Positions 8,809 through 17,732 are shown, counted from the stretch's first letter. The stretch: 64,000 bases of DNA from Psychrobacillus sp048572895 (GCF_048572895.1 NZ_CP183878.1:1364001-1428000); one strand, 5' to 3'. The notes: a model not told the origin generated them from the sequence alone. Translations and numbers: made by a program.

Positions 8809-8822
8809 TACAAGATATTAAA

Positions 8823-8936
8823 AGAAAAAATGTTGAAGTAAGCGGAATACAAAATCACGGAGTAAATAAGTTTTTAGACTTATATGATTTAGATGGTAAT
8901 AAGTTGCAAGTTTGTTATTGGAAGTATACTTTGTGA
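8823..8936 (+). pseudogene. C-terminal fragment of a VOC (glyoxalase-fold) protein
   Basis: The frame ends FLDLYDLDGNKLQVCYWK-YTL, the typical last strand of vicinal-oxygen-chelate proteins (hydrophobic-DPDGN-x-L/F-x-h pattern). Everything upstream of about 37 residues is missing and replaced by CBR sequence. It is a dead fragment. Confidence 0.55.
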
Positions 8937-8943
8937 ATAAGTA

Positions 8944-9002
8944 CACTTAAATTATCGGGTGCGTTGATTCCGTTGATCTAAAAAGAATTAATGCCTTCTT
9001 TC
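8944..9002 (+). repeat. CBR, strongly decayed
   Basis: ACTTAAATTATCGGGTGCGTTGATT and a weak hairpin to TTAATGCC; no right box. Assigned by position after a gene 3' end and by the CGGGTGC core. Confidence 0.4.
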
Positions 9003-9088
9003 GTATTGCTTTTTGAAAAACCTCTAATTTGTTATGATGTAATTTGTAGGTAAAATAATTAGAGTATATAGAGGGAGTGTTTAAAAAT

Positions 9089-9895
9089 ATGGAATTCATA
9101 ACACTTAATAATGGTATAAAAATGCCAATCGTAGGTACAGGTACGAATACTTATGGAAAAGAAAATAACGAGTATAACGGGGTATTAACGAATGAAATTC
9201 CTGAACTCATATCAGCACTTGAGTTAGGATACCGTTCAATAGACGCAGCCATCTCTTATCGAAACGAAGAACTTGTAGGAAGTGTTTTAGCAGAAAACGA
9301 AGTGCCTCGAGAAGAATTATTTATTACGACTAAGGTTCCAGCCAACGAAGAATATATTTCTTCAAAGGACGCCACTCGAGCAGCGATCGACAATAGCCTG
9401 AAAAACTTCCAAACAGACTATCTCGACTTGCTTCTCATTCACCACCCGATCGAAGACAAAGAACAACTTAAAAACACATGGGAAGTCTTTGAAGAATATT
9501 ACGAAGCAGGCAAACTAAAAGCAATTGGCGTTTCAAACTTTGGAAAAAGTCATGTAGATGAAATGAAAGAATTCGCTAAAGTGAAGCCAGCAGTTAATCA
9601 AATACCAGTTAACTTAAAAGAACCTAACAAAGAGCTTCTTGCCGTATTAAAAGAAGAGGGCATTACGCCTGTTGCGTGGGGACCTATGAAAGCCGAAGCC
9701 CATCAAAAAGAAGTATTAGATGAAATTGGTAAAGCCTATAACAAATCTGGTACACAAGTTTTATTAAGATATCAAATAGAGCGCGGTGTGGTCGTTATTC
9801 CTAAATCACACAACCGTGAAAACCAAGCATCTAATATTGATCTTTTCGATTTTGAATTATCTGCGGAAGATGTAGAAAAAATTGATAACTTATAA
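9089..9895 (+). CDS. aldo/keto reductase
   Basis: NADPH-dependent carbonyl reductase of about 268 residues with the TIM-barrel family pattern: NNGIKMPIVGTGT at the N-terminus, catalytic Asp and Tyr in SIDAAISYRNEE, Lys in ITTKVP, His in LLLIHHP, and a cofactor-binding IPKSHNREN near the C-terminus. It resembles the 2,5-diketogluconate/methylglyoxal reductase branch. I chose the ATG at 9089 because GAGGGAG lies about 11 bases upstream; the GTG at 9077 would overlap that site. A terminator follows directly. Substrate unknown. Confidence 0.88.
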   Translation: MEFITLNNGIKMPIVGTGTNTYGKENNEYNGVLTNEIPELISALELGYRSIDAAISYRNEELVGSVLAENEVPREELFITTKVPANEEYISSKDATRAAIDNSLKNFQTDYLDLLLIHHPIEDKEQLKNTWEVFEEYYEAGKLKAIGVSNFGKSHVDEMKEFAKVKPAVNQIPVNLKEPNKELLAVLKEEGITPVAWGPMKAEAHQKEVLDEIGKAYNKSGTQVLLRYQIERGVVVIPKSHNRENQASNIDLFDFELSAEDVEKIDNL

Positions 9896-9907
9896 TTATT
9901 TATTCCT

Positions 9908-9941
9908 ACCCCTTTGGATTTAGTAATCAAAGGGGTTTTTT
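9908..9941 (+). terminator. intrinsic terminator of the aldo/keto reductase gene
   Basis: ACCCCTTTG and CAAAGGGGT pair, followed by TTTTT, starting 12 bases after the stop codon. Confidence 0.85.
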
Positions 9942-10011
9942 AGTGAAAGAAAAACATCTGAAATATGAGTTAAGGATCTATTGTTCCGTTATGGATTGAT
10001 TTAGTCCTCCA

Positions 10012-10039
10012 TATTCAACTAACGCGGCAGGTTAATGAA
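10012..10039 (+). repeat. CBR right part only
   Basis: TATTCAACTAACGCGGCAGGTTAATGAAAG, with no left box or terminator; the remaining half of a site. Confidence 0.6.
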
Positions 10040-10089
10040 AGAAGAAAATTAAAAGGAAAGTAATTCACAAAAAAGGGGAGGTATAAAAG

Positions 10090-10320
10090 GTGGACTTATT
10101 ACTTTGGATAACTATTGGTTTTATAATAATTGGATTTGTTGTTCTCACTTCTATGAAAAAAGGTATGGAAAGTAAGGTCGCTTTTATAAAAGTAAATATG
10201 GAAGACGAGGAAAATTCATTAAAAGCTAAATCCGTAATTTGGTGGATATGGAGTACCACTGCTTGGGGGATAGTGAGTATTTTTCTTGTTGTTTGGTGTT
10301 TTCATAATCACTTTGGATAA
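10090..10320 (+). CDS. small two-pass membrane protein (cassette)
   Basis: 76 residues, GTG start behind GGGGAGGT. Helices at about residues 2-20 and 47-70 flank a short charged region (MKKGMESKVAFIKVNMEDEE). It is bounded by a CBR half upstream and a complete CBR just after the stop, so it is a single-gene cassette. Function not recognised. Confidence 0.65.
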   Translation: MDLLLWITIGFIIIGFVVLTSMKKGMESKVAFIKVNMEDEENSLKAKSVIWWIWSTTAWGIVSIFLVVWCFHNHFG

Positions 10321-10335
10321 AGGTTGTTTCAAATG

Positions 10336-10423
10336 TACTTAAACAAATGGATGCTTTAGCAGAACAAGAGGCTACCTTTAGAGGTGGCTGTTTCTTATTG
10401 AACTAACGCGGCAGTTTAGTTGA
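10336..10423 (+). repeat. CBR with a distinct terminator
   Basis: ACTTAAACAAATGGATGCTTTAGC, hairpin GGCTACCT/AGGTGGCT, TTATTGAACTAACGCGGCAG, TTTAGTTGAAG. Confidence 0.8.
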
Positions 10424-10576
10424 AGATTCGCTTTCTGAAATAATCAATCTTTTTCAAATATTACAATCAGAAATGAACAAATGAAAACAATTACGACACC
10501 TAAAAAAGCTAAAAGAAGAGAAAAAATTCAATCGTGTATTAAGAAAGCAGTGCATGCTATATCCTTCTGGAGCAAA

Positions 10577-10716
10577 TTACTTCATGCCAAGCTTTCCTTG
10601 TTCTGAAAGTGTGTTCCACTCAATTTCTGCTATTATATTTTCTTGTAGCCATCCCCACAAGCTGTGAGGATGATCACAATCATAAAAGTGAAAGTTAAAA
10701 GCAATAACTTTTTCAT
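10577..10716 (-). pseudogene. lipoprotein remnant
   Basis: On the minus strand an ATG begins a classic lipoprotein leader (MKKLLLLTFTF, then a lipobox ILTAC-GD). The frame stops after 27 residues, while another frame continues WLQENIIAEIEWNTLSEQG to a stop at 10577. A frameshift or a fusion of two remnants explains this; either way it is not functional. Confidence 0.45.
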
Positions 10717-10859
10717 ATTATTAGTCTCATCCTAACGACCTAATTGGTTTTATTTAGTACAACAAACCTTAAAAAAATAGCTGTACTGACTATTAATGTC
10801 CGTACAGCTACATAAAAGGAGTTTCATATGTTTTTATTAGCCCACTTTTTATTATCTAC

Positions 10860-11921
10860 TTACTTATCTAAAAAAGGATAATCAATATAACCTTTCGCAT
10901 CGCCACCATAAAACGTGGAACGATCAGGCTCGTTGAGTGGAGCACCTTTTTTCAAACGCTCTACAATATCAGGGTTAGCAAGGGCCCATGCTCCGATTGG
11001 TGCCATGTCAGCGATATTGTTATCAATATCAGTACTGATATCCTCTATATGACGTCCTGCACGATTAACTAATAATGGATTTGACCAAACAGAACGAATT
11101 TTGCCTAAAAGGCTTTCATTTCCTAAATGCATGATGTGAAGGTATGCCAAACTTAATTTATCTAACTCGGAAACAAGGTATACATAGACTTGATCTATTT
11201 GAACCCCTTCATTAACTCCGCCAAGCGGCGCTCCTGGTGATACACGGAAACCAACCTTATCTGCACCAATTTCATCTACAACGGCTTTTATAACTTCAAT
11301 CGCAAAACGTGCCCGATTTTCAACCGATCCGCCATATTCATCTGTACGAACATTCGAATTTTCTCCAAGAAATTGGTGAATTAAATAGCCATTTGCACCG
11401 TGAACTTCAACACCATCAGCTCCAGCTTCAATAGCCGCAGCCGCAGCTTTTCTAAATTCATCAACAACATCTTTTATTTCTTCTGTACGTAATTCTCTTG
11501 GTACAGGTACGTCCTTCATTCCATCTGCCGTAAATATTTGCTCTCCCGGAGCGACGGCTGAAGGTGCTACTGCTTGACGATGATGTGGCATGTTATCTGG
11601 GTGAGAAATCCTTCCTACATGCATTAATTGTATAAAAAGATGGCCACCTTCTTGATGGACTCGATCGGAAACTTTCTTCCATCCTTGAATATGTGCTTTG
11701 GTATAAATCCCCGGTGTATTTAAGTAGCCCTGACCATCTTCAGAGGGTTGCGTACCCTCACTAATTAGTAGACCTAGCGAAGCACGTTGCCCATAATATT
11801 CAGGACTTAAATCTGAAGGTGTTCCGTCAGCTAATGCTCTACTTCTGGTCATCGGTGCCATAGCCAAACGATGAGGTAAATTCATATTTCCAATTGTGAT
11901 TTCTTTCCATAAACTTTTCAT
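10860..11921 (-). CDS. alkene reductase, old yellow enzyme family (NemA-like)
   Basis: FMN-dependent ene-reductase of 353 residues using NAD(P)H to reduce activated C=C bonds or nitro compounds in the cytoplasm. Family marks: LAMAPMTRSRA and the FMN-binding region at the N-terminus, ISEGTQPS, LMHVGRISHP, GADGVEVHGANGYLIHQFL (substrate His and Asn), NSNVRTDEYGGSVENRARF (conserved arginines) and VNRAGR near the C-terminus. It is last in a four-gene minus-strand run with an acetyltransferase, a cyclophilin-like protein and an SDR, divergent from a LysR gene. This suggests a LysR-controlled electrophile or quinone response. AAGGGGAT precedes the ATG. Confidence 0.93.
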   Translation of the reverse strand: MKSLWKEITIGNMNLPHRLAMAPMTRSRALADGTPSDLSPEYYGQRASLGLLISEGTQPSEDGQGYLNTPGIYTKAHIQGWKKVSDRVHQEGGHLFIQLMHVGRISHPDNMPHHRQAVAPSAVAPGEQIFTADGMKDVPVPRELRTEEIKDVVDEFRKAAAAAIEAGADGVEVHGANGYLIHQFLGENSNVRTDEYGGSVENRARFAIEVIKAVVDEIGADKVGFRVSPGAPLGGVNEGVQIDQVYVYLVSELDKLSLAYLHIMHLGNESLLGKIRSVWSNPLLVNRAGRHIEDISTDIDNNIADMAPIGAWALANPDIVERLKKGAPLNEPDRSTFYGGDAKGYIDYPFLDK

Positions 11922-11935
11922 TTTATATTATCCCC

Positions 11936-12511
11936 TTATTTGCTATTAATTTCTTTTATAACTTTTGCTGGTACTCCTGCAACGATAGTATCTTTTGGGA
12001 CATCCTTGGTGACAACTGCTCCTGCTGCAACAATAGAATTGTCTCCAATCGTTACACCGGGTAATATTGTTGCACTTGACCCAATCCAGACATTATCGCC
12101 AATGATTACTGGAGAGGGATATGTTGTGTTTCTTGTTTCCAAAGATATACCGTGATTAAGAGTAGCAATCGTGACATTCATACCAATCATAGAACCGTCA
12201 CCTATACTAATTCCACCCCTGTCTTGGAAGGAACAGCCTGTGTTGAAAAACACATTTTTACCAATAGTAATATTTTTTCCGAAGTCTGTATAAAACGGAG
12301 GAAAACACATAAAAGACGAATCAACTTTATCACCTGTTAGTTCACTAAAAATCTCCACTATTTCTTCTTTTGAATGATAGGAGGTATTCAATGCCATTGT
12401 GATCTTTTGGGCTTCAAAGCTACATTGAGTTAATAGCCCATGCAATTCTTTATCCACACCCGAAATGGGGTTGCCTCTTTTACAAAAGTCAATAAAATCT
12501 TTCATGTCCAT
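11936..12511 (-). CDS. sugar O-acetyltransferase (maltose/galactoside type)
   Basis: 191-residue left-handed beta-helix acetyltransferase of the LacA/Maa type. The N-terminal helical mac domain is followed by hexapeptide repeats: ITIGKNVFFNTGCSF, IGDGSMIGMNVTIATLNHG with the catalytic His, VIIGDNVWIGSSATILPGVTIGDNSIVAAGAVVTKDVP and AGVPAKVI at the end. It transfers acetyl from acetyl-CoA to a sugar hydroxyl, probably as detoxification. It lies 14 bp upstream of the OYE gene and 9 bp downstream of the cyclophilin-like gene, so the genes are probably cotranscribed. Confidence 0.9.
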   Translation of the reverse strand: MDMKDFIDFCKRGNPISGVDKELHGLLTQCSFEAQKITMALNTSYHSKEEIVEIFSELTGDKVDSSFMCFPPFYTDFGKNITIGKNVFFNTGCSFQDRGGISIGDGSMIGMNVTIATLNHGISLETRNTTYPSPVIIGDNVWIGSSATILPGVTIGDNSIVAAGAVVTKDVPKDTIVAGVPAKVIKEINSK

Positions 12512-12520
12512 TTTTATTAA

Positions 12521-12880
12521 TCACCTCTCTTTAATATCAATCGTTACTCCGATATTTCCTGGATAGTTTTCTAATACTTCGATGCCCTCTGTGATTTCGC
12601 CGATTTTTACAAGACCACTGATATACTCATTACTATCTTTATAATAGATGACTAATGCTTGCCCTGGTGTCCAATAAGAAATATCTCCTTTATCATGGCT
12701 AGACATAGTTTGATCTACATGTAATCCATGAATTTCCGCAAATTTTTCACGTTTATAAAGATCTCGCATATCCAACTTCAAAGGTAGGCGTTTTACAAAA
12801 TCTGCAGCAGTGACGTTATTCTCAATAGTTGCTTTAAGTCCCACATTTCCAAAGGAAAGTACAATTTTTTGTTCTTCCAT
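12521..12880 (-). CDS. cyclophilin-like fold protein
   Basis: 119-residue protein of the small bacterial cyclophilin-like family. It has a beta-rich start (KIVLSFGNVGLKATIENN), AADFVKRLPLKL, the KGDISYWTPGQALVIYYKD segment typical of the family, and GNIGVTIDIKE at the end. I use the ATG at 12880 because AAAGGAGG is seven bases upstream; a longer frame to 12937 has no such site. Such genes often travel with oxidoreductase clusters, as here. Peptidyl-prolyl isomerase activity is not established for the family. Confidence 0.8.
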   Translation of the reverse strand: MEEQKIVLSFGNVGLKATIENNVTAADFVKRLPLKLDMRDLYKREKFAEIHGLHVDQTMSSHDKGDISYWTPGQALVIYYKDSNEYISGLVKIGEITEGIEVLENYPGNIGVTIDIKER

Positions 12881-13033
12881 ACATTTACCTCCTTTGTGGA
12901 CTGTTGCGTCGATGAATGATGGATGAAGGCATTTCATTTTCCAAAGGTATCTTTACTTTTTCCTCTATGCTAAATTCAATGGGTGACACATAAAGGAAAA
13001 AGTATGAATAAACTTTAATTTGATTCAATATGT

Positions 13034-13768
13034 TCAGATCCCCTGAGCGGTTGGACGAACGATCATATCGCTAATCGACATACGGTCAGGTGTATCAATC
13101 GCAAACACTACAGCAGTTGCAATATCTTCTGCAGTTAGTCCCCACTCTTTTTGTGCTTCATGAAGTTCGTCTGCAACCTTTTTATCGCTAATTGTTTTAT
13201 ATAACTCAGTCTGTACCGCCCCCGGTGATATAATGGTCGATTTGATATTATTTTCCCTTTGTTCTTGTCTTAGTCCTTCCATAATTGCTCTTACTGCAAA
13301 TTTTGTTCCGCAGTAAACAGCCGAATCAGGGTATACCACATGTCCGGCAACAGAATCTGTTGAAAGTATATGTCCTGATTTTTGTTTTTCCATGATCGGT
13401 AGCACCGCAGCGATTCCATTTAAAACTCCCATGATGTTGATATCGATCATTTCCTTCCATTCATCACGACGCCCCTCAACAAGTGGTGCAGTTGGCATGA
13501 TACCTGCATTGTTATAAAGTACATCAATTTTCCCATAGGTGTCTAACGCAAGCTTTACAACTCGACTTACATCTTCATAGTTTGTCACATCCGCTTGTTG
13601 AATGAGAATGTTCGCTGCTGGAAACTCTTCCTTGATAGCTTCGAGATGATCTAATCGGCGTGCAGCTAATATCAAATTTGCATCACGTTTTTCAAGTAAT
13701 TTTGCAGTTGCTTCACCAATTCCGCTGGATGCCCCCATAATAATAATTACCTTATCTTTAATAGCCAT
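13034..13768 (-). CDS. short-chain dehydrogenase/reductase
   Basis: 244-residue classical SDR. Cofactor motif GASSGIGEAT follows VIIIMG at the N-terminus, NNAG is at about residue 86, the catalytic Ser is in STDSVAG and the catalytic pair is YCGTK. AARRLDHLE after strand 2 suggests NADP(H) preference. It should interconvert an alcohol and a carbonyl. AAAGGGAGG precedes the ATG. First gene of the minus-strand redox cluster and divergent from the LysR gene, whose product probably controls it through the 128-bp spacer. Confidence 0.9.
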   Translation of the reverse strand: MAIKDKVIIIMGASSGIGEATAKLLEKRDANLILAARRLDHLEAIKEEFPAANILIQQADVTNYEDVSRVVKLALDTYGKIDVLYNNAGIMPTAPLVEGRRDEWKEMIDINIMGVLNGIAAVLPIMEKQKSGHILSTDSVAGHVVYPDSAVYCGTKFAVRAIMEGLRQEQRENNIKSTIISPGAVQTELYKTISDKKVADELHEAQKEWGLTAEDIATAVVFAIDTPDRMSISDMIVRPTAQGI

Positions 13769-13896
13769 TTATAATTCCTCCCTTTAAAAGTATTACCTTT
13801 GCAACTACATCATAAACTGATATGATTCGAATATCCAATACCTATACTAAATACACTCATATGCCTTTTGAGTATATATGAAATGAGGAGATTGTT

Positions 13897-14802
13897 ATGG
13901 AAATTCGAGTGTTGCGCTATTTCATTGCTGTAGCGAATGAAGCAAATATTTCTGCTGCTGCAAAACAGCTACATTTGTCTCAACCTACATTATCAAGACA
14001 ATTAAAAGACCTTGAAATAGAATTAGGAACAACTTTGTTCGAAAGAGGAAATCGAAGAATTACGTTAACAGAAGAAGGGAGATTCTTATTTATTAAAGCA
14101 AAAGAAATCGTTGAGTTAGTCGATAAAACCGAAGCCAATTTTAAAGAATCAAAAGAAATGATTAGCGGTGAACTTTATATTGGTGGGGGGGAAACAGAAG
14201 CAATGCATTTTATTGCTAGAACATCAAAAAAACTACTTGAACATTATCCGAGTATTCGATTTCACTTACACAGTGGGAATGCTGACGACATTACGAATAG
14301 GTTAGACAGTGGATTATTGGATTTCGGCGTTGTCATCGAACCCACAGATAAACAAAAATACGATTACATCCAATTACCGGCTACTGATGTTTGGGGCGTT
14401 TTAATGCGTAAAGATAGTCCTTTAGCGGACAAGCAGTTCATTCAACCAGCGGATTTAATGGATAAACCACTGATAATTTCACGTCAAACTGCTGTCAGTA
14501 ACGAATTCTCAGGATGGTTTGGAAGGAATATGGAGGATTTCAATATTGTCGCAACTTATAATCTACTTTTCAATGCGGCACGAATGGTCGAAGAAAATAT
14601 TGGATACGCACTCTGCTTGGATAAACTGATTAATACATCAGGGGATAGCAAACTTTGTTTTAAACCATTAAACCCTAAATTAGAGGCTAATTTAAATATT
14701 GTTTGGAAAAAAAATCAAGTATTTTCTAATGCAGCAAATAAATTTTTAGAGCAACTTCGAAATAATATAGAAATATACAAATCAAAAAATACTCAGTTTT
14801 GA
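13897..14802 (+). CDS. LysR-family transcriptional regulator
   Basis: 301 residues: winged helix at 1-60 (VLRYFIAVANEANISAAAKQL, SQPTLSRQLKDLE, TTLFERGNRRITLTEEG) and a periplasmic-binding-like effector domain from about 90. It is divergently transcribed from the SDR-to-OYE cluster, the standard arrangement for a LysR activator of its neighbour. The spacer holds an imperfect dyad (ACTCATATG-CCTTTTGAGT) near 13855-13873 that could be its site. Effector unknown. GAGGAG precedes the ATG. Confidence 0.92.
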   Translation: MEIRVLRYFIAVANEANISAAAKQLHLSQPTLSRQLKDLEIELGTTLFERGNRRITLTEEGRFLFIKAKEIVELVDKTEANFKESKEMISGELYIGGGETEAMHFIARTSKKLLEHYPSIRFHLHSGNADDITNRLDSGLLDFGVVIEPTDKQKYDYIQLPATDVWGVLMRKDSPLADKQFIQPADLMDKPLIISRQTAVSNEFSGWFGRNMEDFNIVATYNLLFNAARMVEENIGYALCLDKLINTSGDSKLCFKPLNPKLEANLNIVWKKNQVFSNAANKFLEQLRNNIEIYKSKNTQF

Positions 14803-14939
14803 TAGGATAGTTTTGAGCTTTCAATACTGAGTCTTCATTGAATTGGTGAAAAGCTGAAACGGAAGAAAACAATCCAGAGAACGGCATAATAAGCATTAGT
14901 AAATTCCAATTAAGCCGCTAACTGCCTGAATTCTATGAT

Positions 14940-15032
14940 TTAATGGTTAGTCATTACTATCACAGTGGTCATTATGGTGCAGCAGATTATACTTTTGATC
15001 ATTGTATTAGGGTTGCTTGGCAGCTCTATTTG
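14940..15032 (+). other. coding-like remnant
   Basis: One frame reads VSHYYHSGHYGAADYTFDH and runs into the following CBR without a stop or start context. It looks like a decayed cassette gene of unknown family. Confidence 0.25.
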
Positions 15033-15064
15033 CTTCTTGAACTAATGCCGCAGGTTAGTTCAAT
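15033..15064 (+). repeat. CBR right part
   Basis: TTCTTGAACTAATGCCGCAGG and TTAGTTCAATAAG; the left part is reduced to a weak GGCAGCTC/T-run. Confidence 0.65.
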
Positions 15065-15103
15065 AAGAAATTGGAAAACTTTGTTTACAAGGAGAGTGAA
15101 AAA

Positions 15104-15595
15104 TTGACAACTAAATATGTGAGTTGGGGAAATTCAAAAATAAAATTAACCTGGAAGCGTGATTCACAACTTCCTCCAAGAAATTTAATTACAAGCGTTC
15201 ACGGTTTTTGTTTAAAAGAAGGAAAGCTACTTCTGGTTAATCTAAATCATAGAGGGTGGGATTTTCCTGGTGGTCACATTGAACATGAAGAAACCCCTGA
15301 AGATTGTTTAAAGCGTGAAGCGTATGAAGAGGGATATGTAACAGGAAGCATCTTTCTTTTAGGTCATATTATAGTTGACCACAATGAAAACCCAAAATGG
15401 GATGCAAGTAGCAAATATCCAAAGGTAGGATATCAAGTTTTCTACCTTATGAATATAGACCGATTACATGATTTTCAAGCTCAGTTTGAGTCTGCTGAAA
15501 GAATTCTTATAAATCCAGGTGAAGTAATAGAATACTATCATGATTGGAATGAACTTTATCAAGAAATACTTGATTATGCTTTAGCACTAAAGTAA
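15104..15595 (+). CDS. NUDIX hydrolase (cassette)
   Basis: 163-residue NUDIX protein. The box is intact: GGHIEHEETPEDCLKREAYEE followed by GYV, giving the metal-binding REAxEE. The enzyme should cleave a nucleoside-diphosphate derivative; substrate unknown. I choose the TTG at 15104 because AAGGAGAG lies about nine bases upstream; the frame also opens at a TTG at 15071 without such a site. Bounded by CBRs on both sides, plus strand. Confidence 0.85.
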   Translation: MTTKYVSWGNSKIKLTWKRDSQLPPRNLITSVHGFCLKEGKLLLVNLNHRGWDFPGGHIEHEETPEDCLKREAYEEGYVTGSIFLLGHIIVDHNENPKWDASSKYPKVGYQVFYLMNIDRLHDFQAQFESAERILINPGEVIEYYHDWNELYQEILDYALALK

Positions 15596-15601
15596 TTCAG
15601 T

Positions 15602-15681
15602 TTTCACTAACGTGGTGCTTTACTTCAAGAAGGAGTAAAGCCTTTTTTCTTATTGAACTAAAGCAGCAGGTTAGTTGAATA
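15602..15681 (+). repeat. CBR, type I, near-consensus
   Basis: TTCACTAACGTGGTGCTTTACT, TCAAGAAGG loop, AGTAAAGCC, T6, TTGAACTAAAGCAGCAGG, TTAGTTGAATAAG. Good reference copy. Confidence 0.9.
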
Positions 15682-15717
15682 AGAATATTCTAGTTAATCA
15701 GGAAGGGGCAAGAACAA

Positions 15718-15896
15718 TGAATAGATTTGTATTGCCACACATGTATTTGTTTTTTGGAATCATATTATTTATTTTGGCAGAGTTCACCGTTCCAGCAGGA
15801 GGCTTTTATTGGCTTACATTTTTCATTTCAATAACATGCATTGTTATTGGATTGATATGGAATGTCATTTTGTTATTATTTAAAAAGAGAAGTTAA
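15718..15896 (+). CDS. 59-residue membrane protein, copy 1 of a duplicated cassette
   Basis: Two-helix protein (MNRFVLPHMYLFFGIILFIL, then a second helix ending LLLFKKRS). The ATG follows AAGGGGC. A copy differing by one residue (P7 to L) is at 30061-30239. The duplicated DNA runs from the right box of the preceding CBR to the right box of the following one, the behaviour expected of a mobile cassette. Function unknown. Confidence 0.75.
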
Positions 15897-15920
15897 TCGA
15901 ATAGCATATCTTATACCAAT

Positions 15921-15998
15921 GAATTAAACTATGGGTGCTTTACTTTCAGATGGAGTAGAGTCTTTTTTCTTATTGAACTAAAGCGGCAGTTTAGTTTA
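15921..15998 (+). repeat. CBR, type I (own site of duplicated cassette, copy 1)
   Basis: GAATTAAACTATGGGTGCTTTACT, mismatched stem, T6, TTGAACTAAAGCGGCAG, TTTAGTTTAAG. Identity with the site at 30264-30341 ends inside TTTAGTT. Confidence 0.85.
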
Positions 15999-16063
15999 AG
16001 TGTGTTGTATAATAAATGGATATCTTTAGTTTGAAAACCACATGTTGGTACAGGGAGGATTGT

Positions 16064-16297
16064 ATGTGGAGTTTTAGCACTTTTAAAGACAAACGTTACT
16101 GGATACTTTTGATTACAGCTATAATTATCTTGGGCTTGTTCGCTGTTTTTACCCCTGATTATATTCTTGAAAAAACTTACGTTGTACCATTTTCAATGCT
16201 TATATTTATACTTTTATTCTGGTCGACATACCATCTTTGGAAGTATTTTGGTGATAAAAAGAAGAGGAATAATACGGATGACAGTTGCGATTTGTAA
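16064..16297 (+). CDS. 77-residue two-pass membrane protein (cassette)
   Basis: The ATG at 16064 follows GGGAGG at the right distance; the longer frame from 16016 lacks a site. Helices at about residues 12-30 and 42-60 and a polar, basic tail (KKKRNNTDDS). Lies between CBRs. Family not recognised. Confidence 0.65.
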   Translation: MWSFSTFKDKRYWILLITAIIILGLFAVFTPDYILEKTYVVPFSMLIFILLFWSTYHLWKYFGDKKKRNNTDDSCDL

Positions 16298-16303
16298 CTT
16301 GCT

Positions 16304-16335
16304 TGTTCAAGTAACGGGTGCTTTAGTTAAAAAGC
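16304..16335 (+). repeat. CBR left part
   Basis: TTGTTCAAGTAACGGGTGCTTTAG; followed by an unrelated terminator instead of the usual right part. Confidence 0.6.
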
Positions 16336-16348
16336 TGACTTTATAAAT

Positions 16349-16382
16349 AAAATGAGACTAGAAACTTCCTAGCTCATTTTAT
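16349..16382 (+). terminator. intrinsic terminator
   Basis: AAAATGAG-A-CTAG pairs with CTAG-CTCATTTT around AAACTTC; A-run and T-run flanks suggest it can work in both directions. Confidence 0.8.
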
Positions 16383-16493
16383 ATCAACCTTTGTCTTTAA
16401 CAAATACTATTTATAAAAAAGTTAATATTAAAAAAAAAGAGAAGGACCATTATTCCCTTTTCTACATCTTAGAAAAGAAAATGGAGGAGCAGA

Positions 16494-17501
16494 ATGAGGC
16501 GTTTGATAAACTTTGCGGTTTTACTGCTATTTGTTATTTTTATATCTGGTTGTACAGATGTTAAAGAAGAAAACAAAAAAATAGAAGAAGAGAAACAGGA
16601 GCTAGTGAATGATGACAATACTCCTGCTGAAAATACTTACCATTTTTCATATAAAGAGCAGGAGTTTAAAATTATCCCATTCTACAATGAAGTGTTGGAA
16701 TACACAAAAGCAATTAGGGAGAATCCTGAACTTGATAAAAAAGCTATTTATACAAAGCATGTTTTAGAACCGTTTATAGATAAATCTTCCTTGAAAGATA
16801 TAACTTTAGGCGACCCTCTCTCGCCATCTTGGGAAGCAGAACAGTTAGAAAAAAATACGAAAGAGCTACTTGAAAATCAAGAACAGATTAATAAGTGGAT
16901 AGAAGAAGCCTTATTAAAATCGGCGGACCTGTTACCAGGTGAGGACATAAATGTTTATATTTTCCCAGTTAATCCTGAAGAATGGCATATCATTAATACC
17001 GGTGGAGGGTTGAGTGGAGTTGCTTATTCAGAAAATGATTTTTTGCTTAGGATTGACCCATCCGTCTCAGAAGAAATGGTTAAATATGCGGCGGCGCACG
17101 AATATCATCACACAGTTAATTTTTTGTATGATAGCATACCAATCGAGTACAATATTTTAGATTTAACCATGACAGAAGGTAAAGCAGAATTCTTTACTAC
17201 TATTGTATACCCAGAAATAAGAGTCAGTCCCATTTGGACAGAGCCCCTATCAAATGATGCCGAGAGTAAGGTATTAGAAGAATTAAGTGTAAATGGCAAA
17301 TCTATGGATTTCAATATTTACAATAACCTGATTTACGGCAATTCACGTAAAGATATTCCGAGATGGTCGAATTATAAAATTGGTTACCTAATCACGGAAA
17401 GTTACATTGAAAACAATCCCGATAGTTCCATTTTGGAATGGACAAAAGTGGGGGCAAGGGGAATCATAAAAGGTAGTTATTACAGTGATTTGCTCCCGTA
17501 A
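16494..17501 (+). CDS. lipoprotein with DUF2268 zinc-protease domain
   Basis: 335-residue surface lipoprotein. A leader (RRLINFAVLLLFVIF) ends in lipobox ISGC at residues 17-20, followed by a charged Lys/Glu linker. The C-terminal half carries AAHEYHHTVN, an HExxH zinc motif, and downstream TMTEGKAEFF, which can supply the third ligand Glu. This fits the predicted Zn-dependent protease family DUF2268. It would act outside the membrane; substrate unknown. GGAGGAG precedes the ATG and a terminator follows. Confidence 0.85.
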   Translation: MRRLINFAVLLLFVIFISGCTDVKEENKKIEEEKQELVNDDNTPAENTYHFSYKEQEFKIIPFYNEVLEYTKAIRENPELDKKAIYTKHVLEPFIDKSSLKDITLGDPLSPSWEAEQLEKNTKELLENQEQINKWIEEALLKSADLLPGEDINVYIFPVNPEEWHIINTGGGLSGVAYSENDFLLRIDPSVSEEMVKYAAAHEYHHTVNFLYDSIPIEYNILDLTMTEGKAEFFTTIVYPEIRVSPIWTEPLSNDAESKVLEELSVNGKSMDFNIYNNLIYGNSRKDIPRWSNYKIGYLITESYIENNPDSSILEWTKVGARGIIKGSYYSDLLP

Positions 17502-17539
17502 TGTTTATTTAAATTATTGTTGAAAAAATACAAGGCATA

Positions 17540-17570
17540 GCTTAGTTCAATGAACTGAGCTTTTTATTTT
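17540..17570 (+). terminator. intrinsic terminator
   Basis: GCTTAGTTCA and TGAACTGAGC pair, followed by T5-A-T4, 38 bases after the DUF2268 gene. Confidence 0.85.
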
Positions 17571-17702
17571 TATAGGCTATGTTAAAGGTAAAGGTTGATT
17601 TATAGTGAAATGGTATTGTGACATGTACCCTACATCCATTAAAATTAATTCACTTCAACTGGATACTTATGTTAAAATAGGAACAATTTTGTGAAGTTTT
17701 AT

Positions 17703-17732
17703 ACTTAAACTAACGAAGCAGTTTAGTTTAAT
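17703..17732 (+). repeat. CBR right part
   Basis: ACTTAAACTAACGAAGCAG and TTTAGTTTAATAAG preceded by TTGTGAAG, the same context as 51669-51698. Confidence 0.75.
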
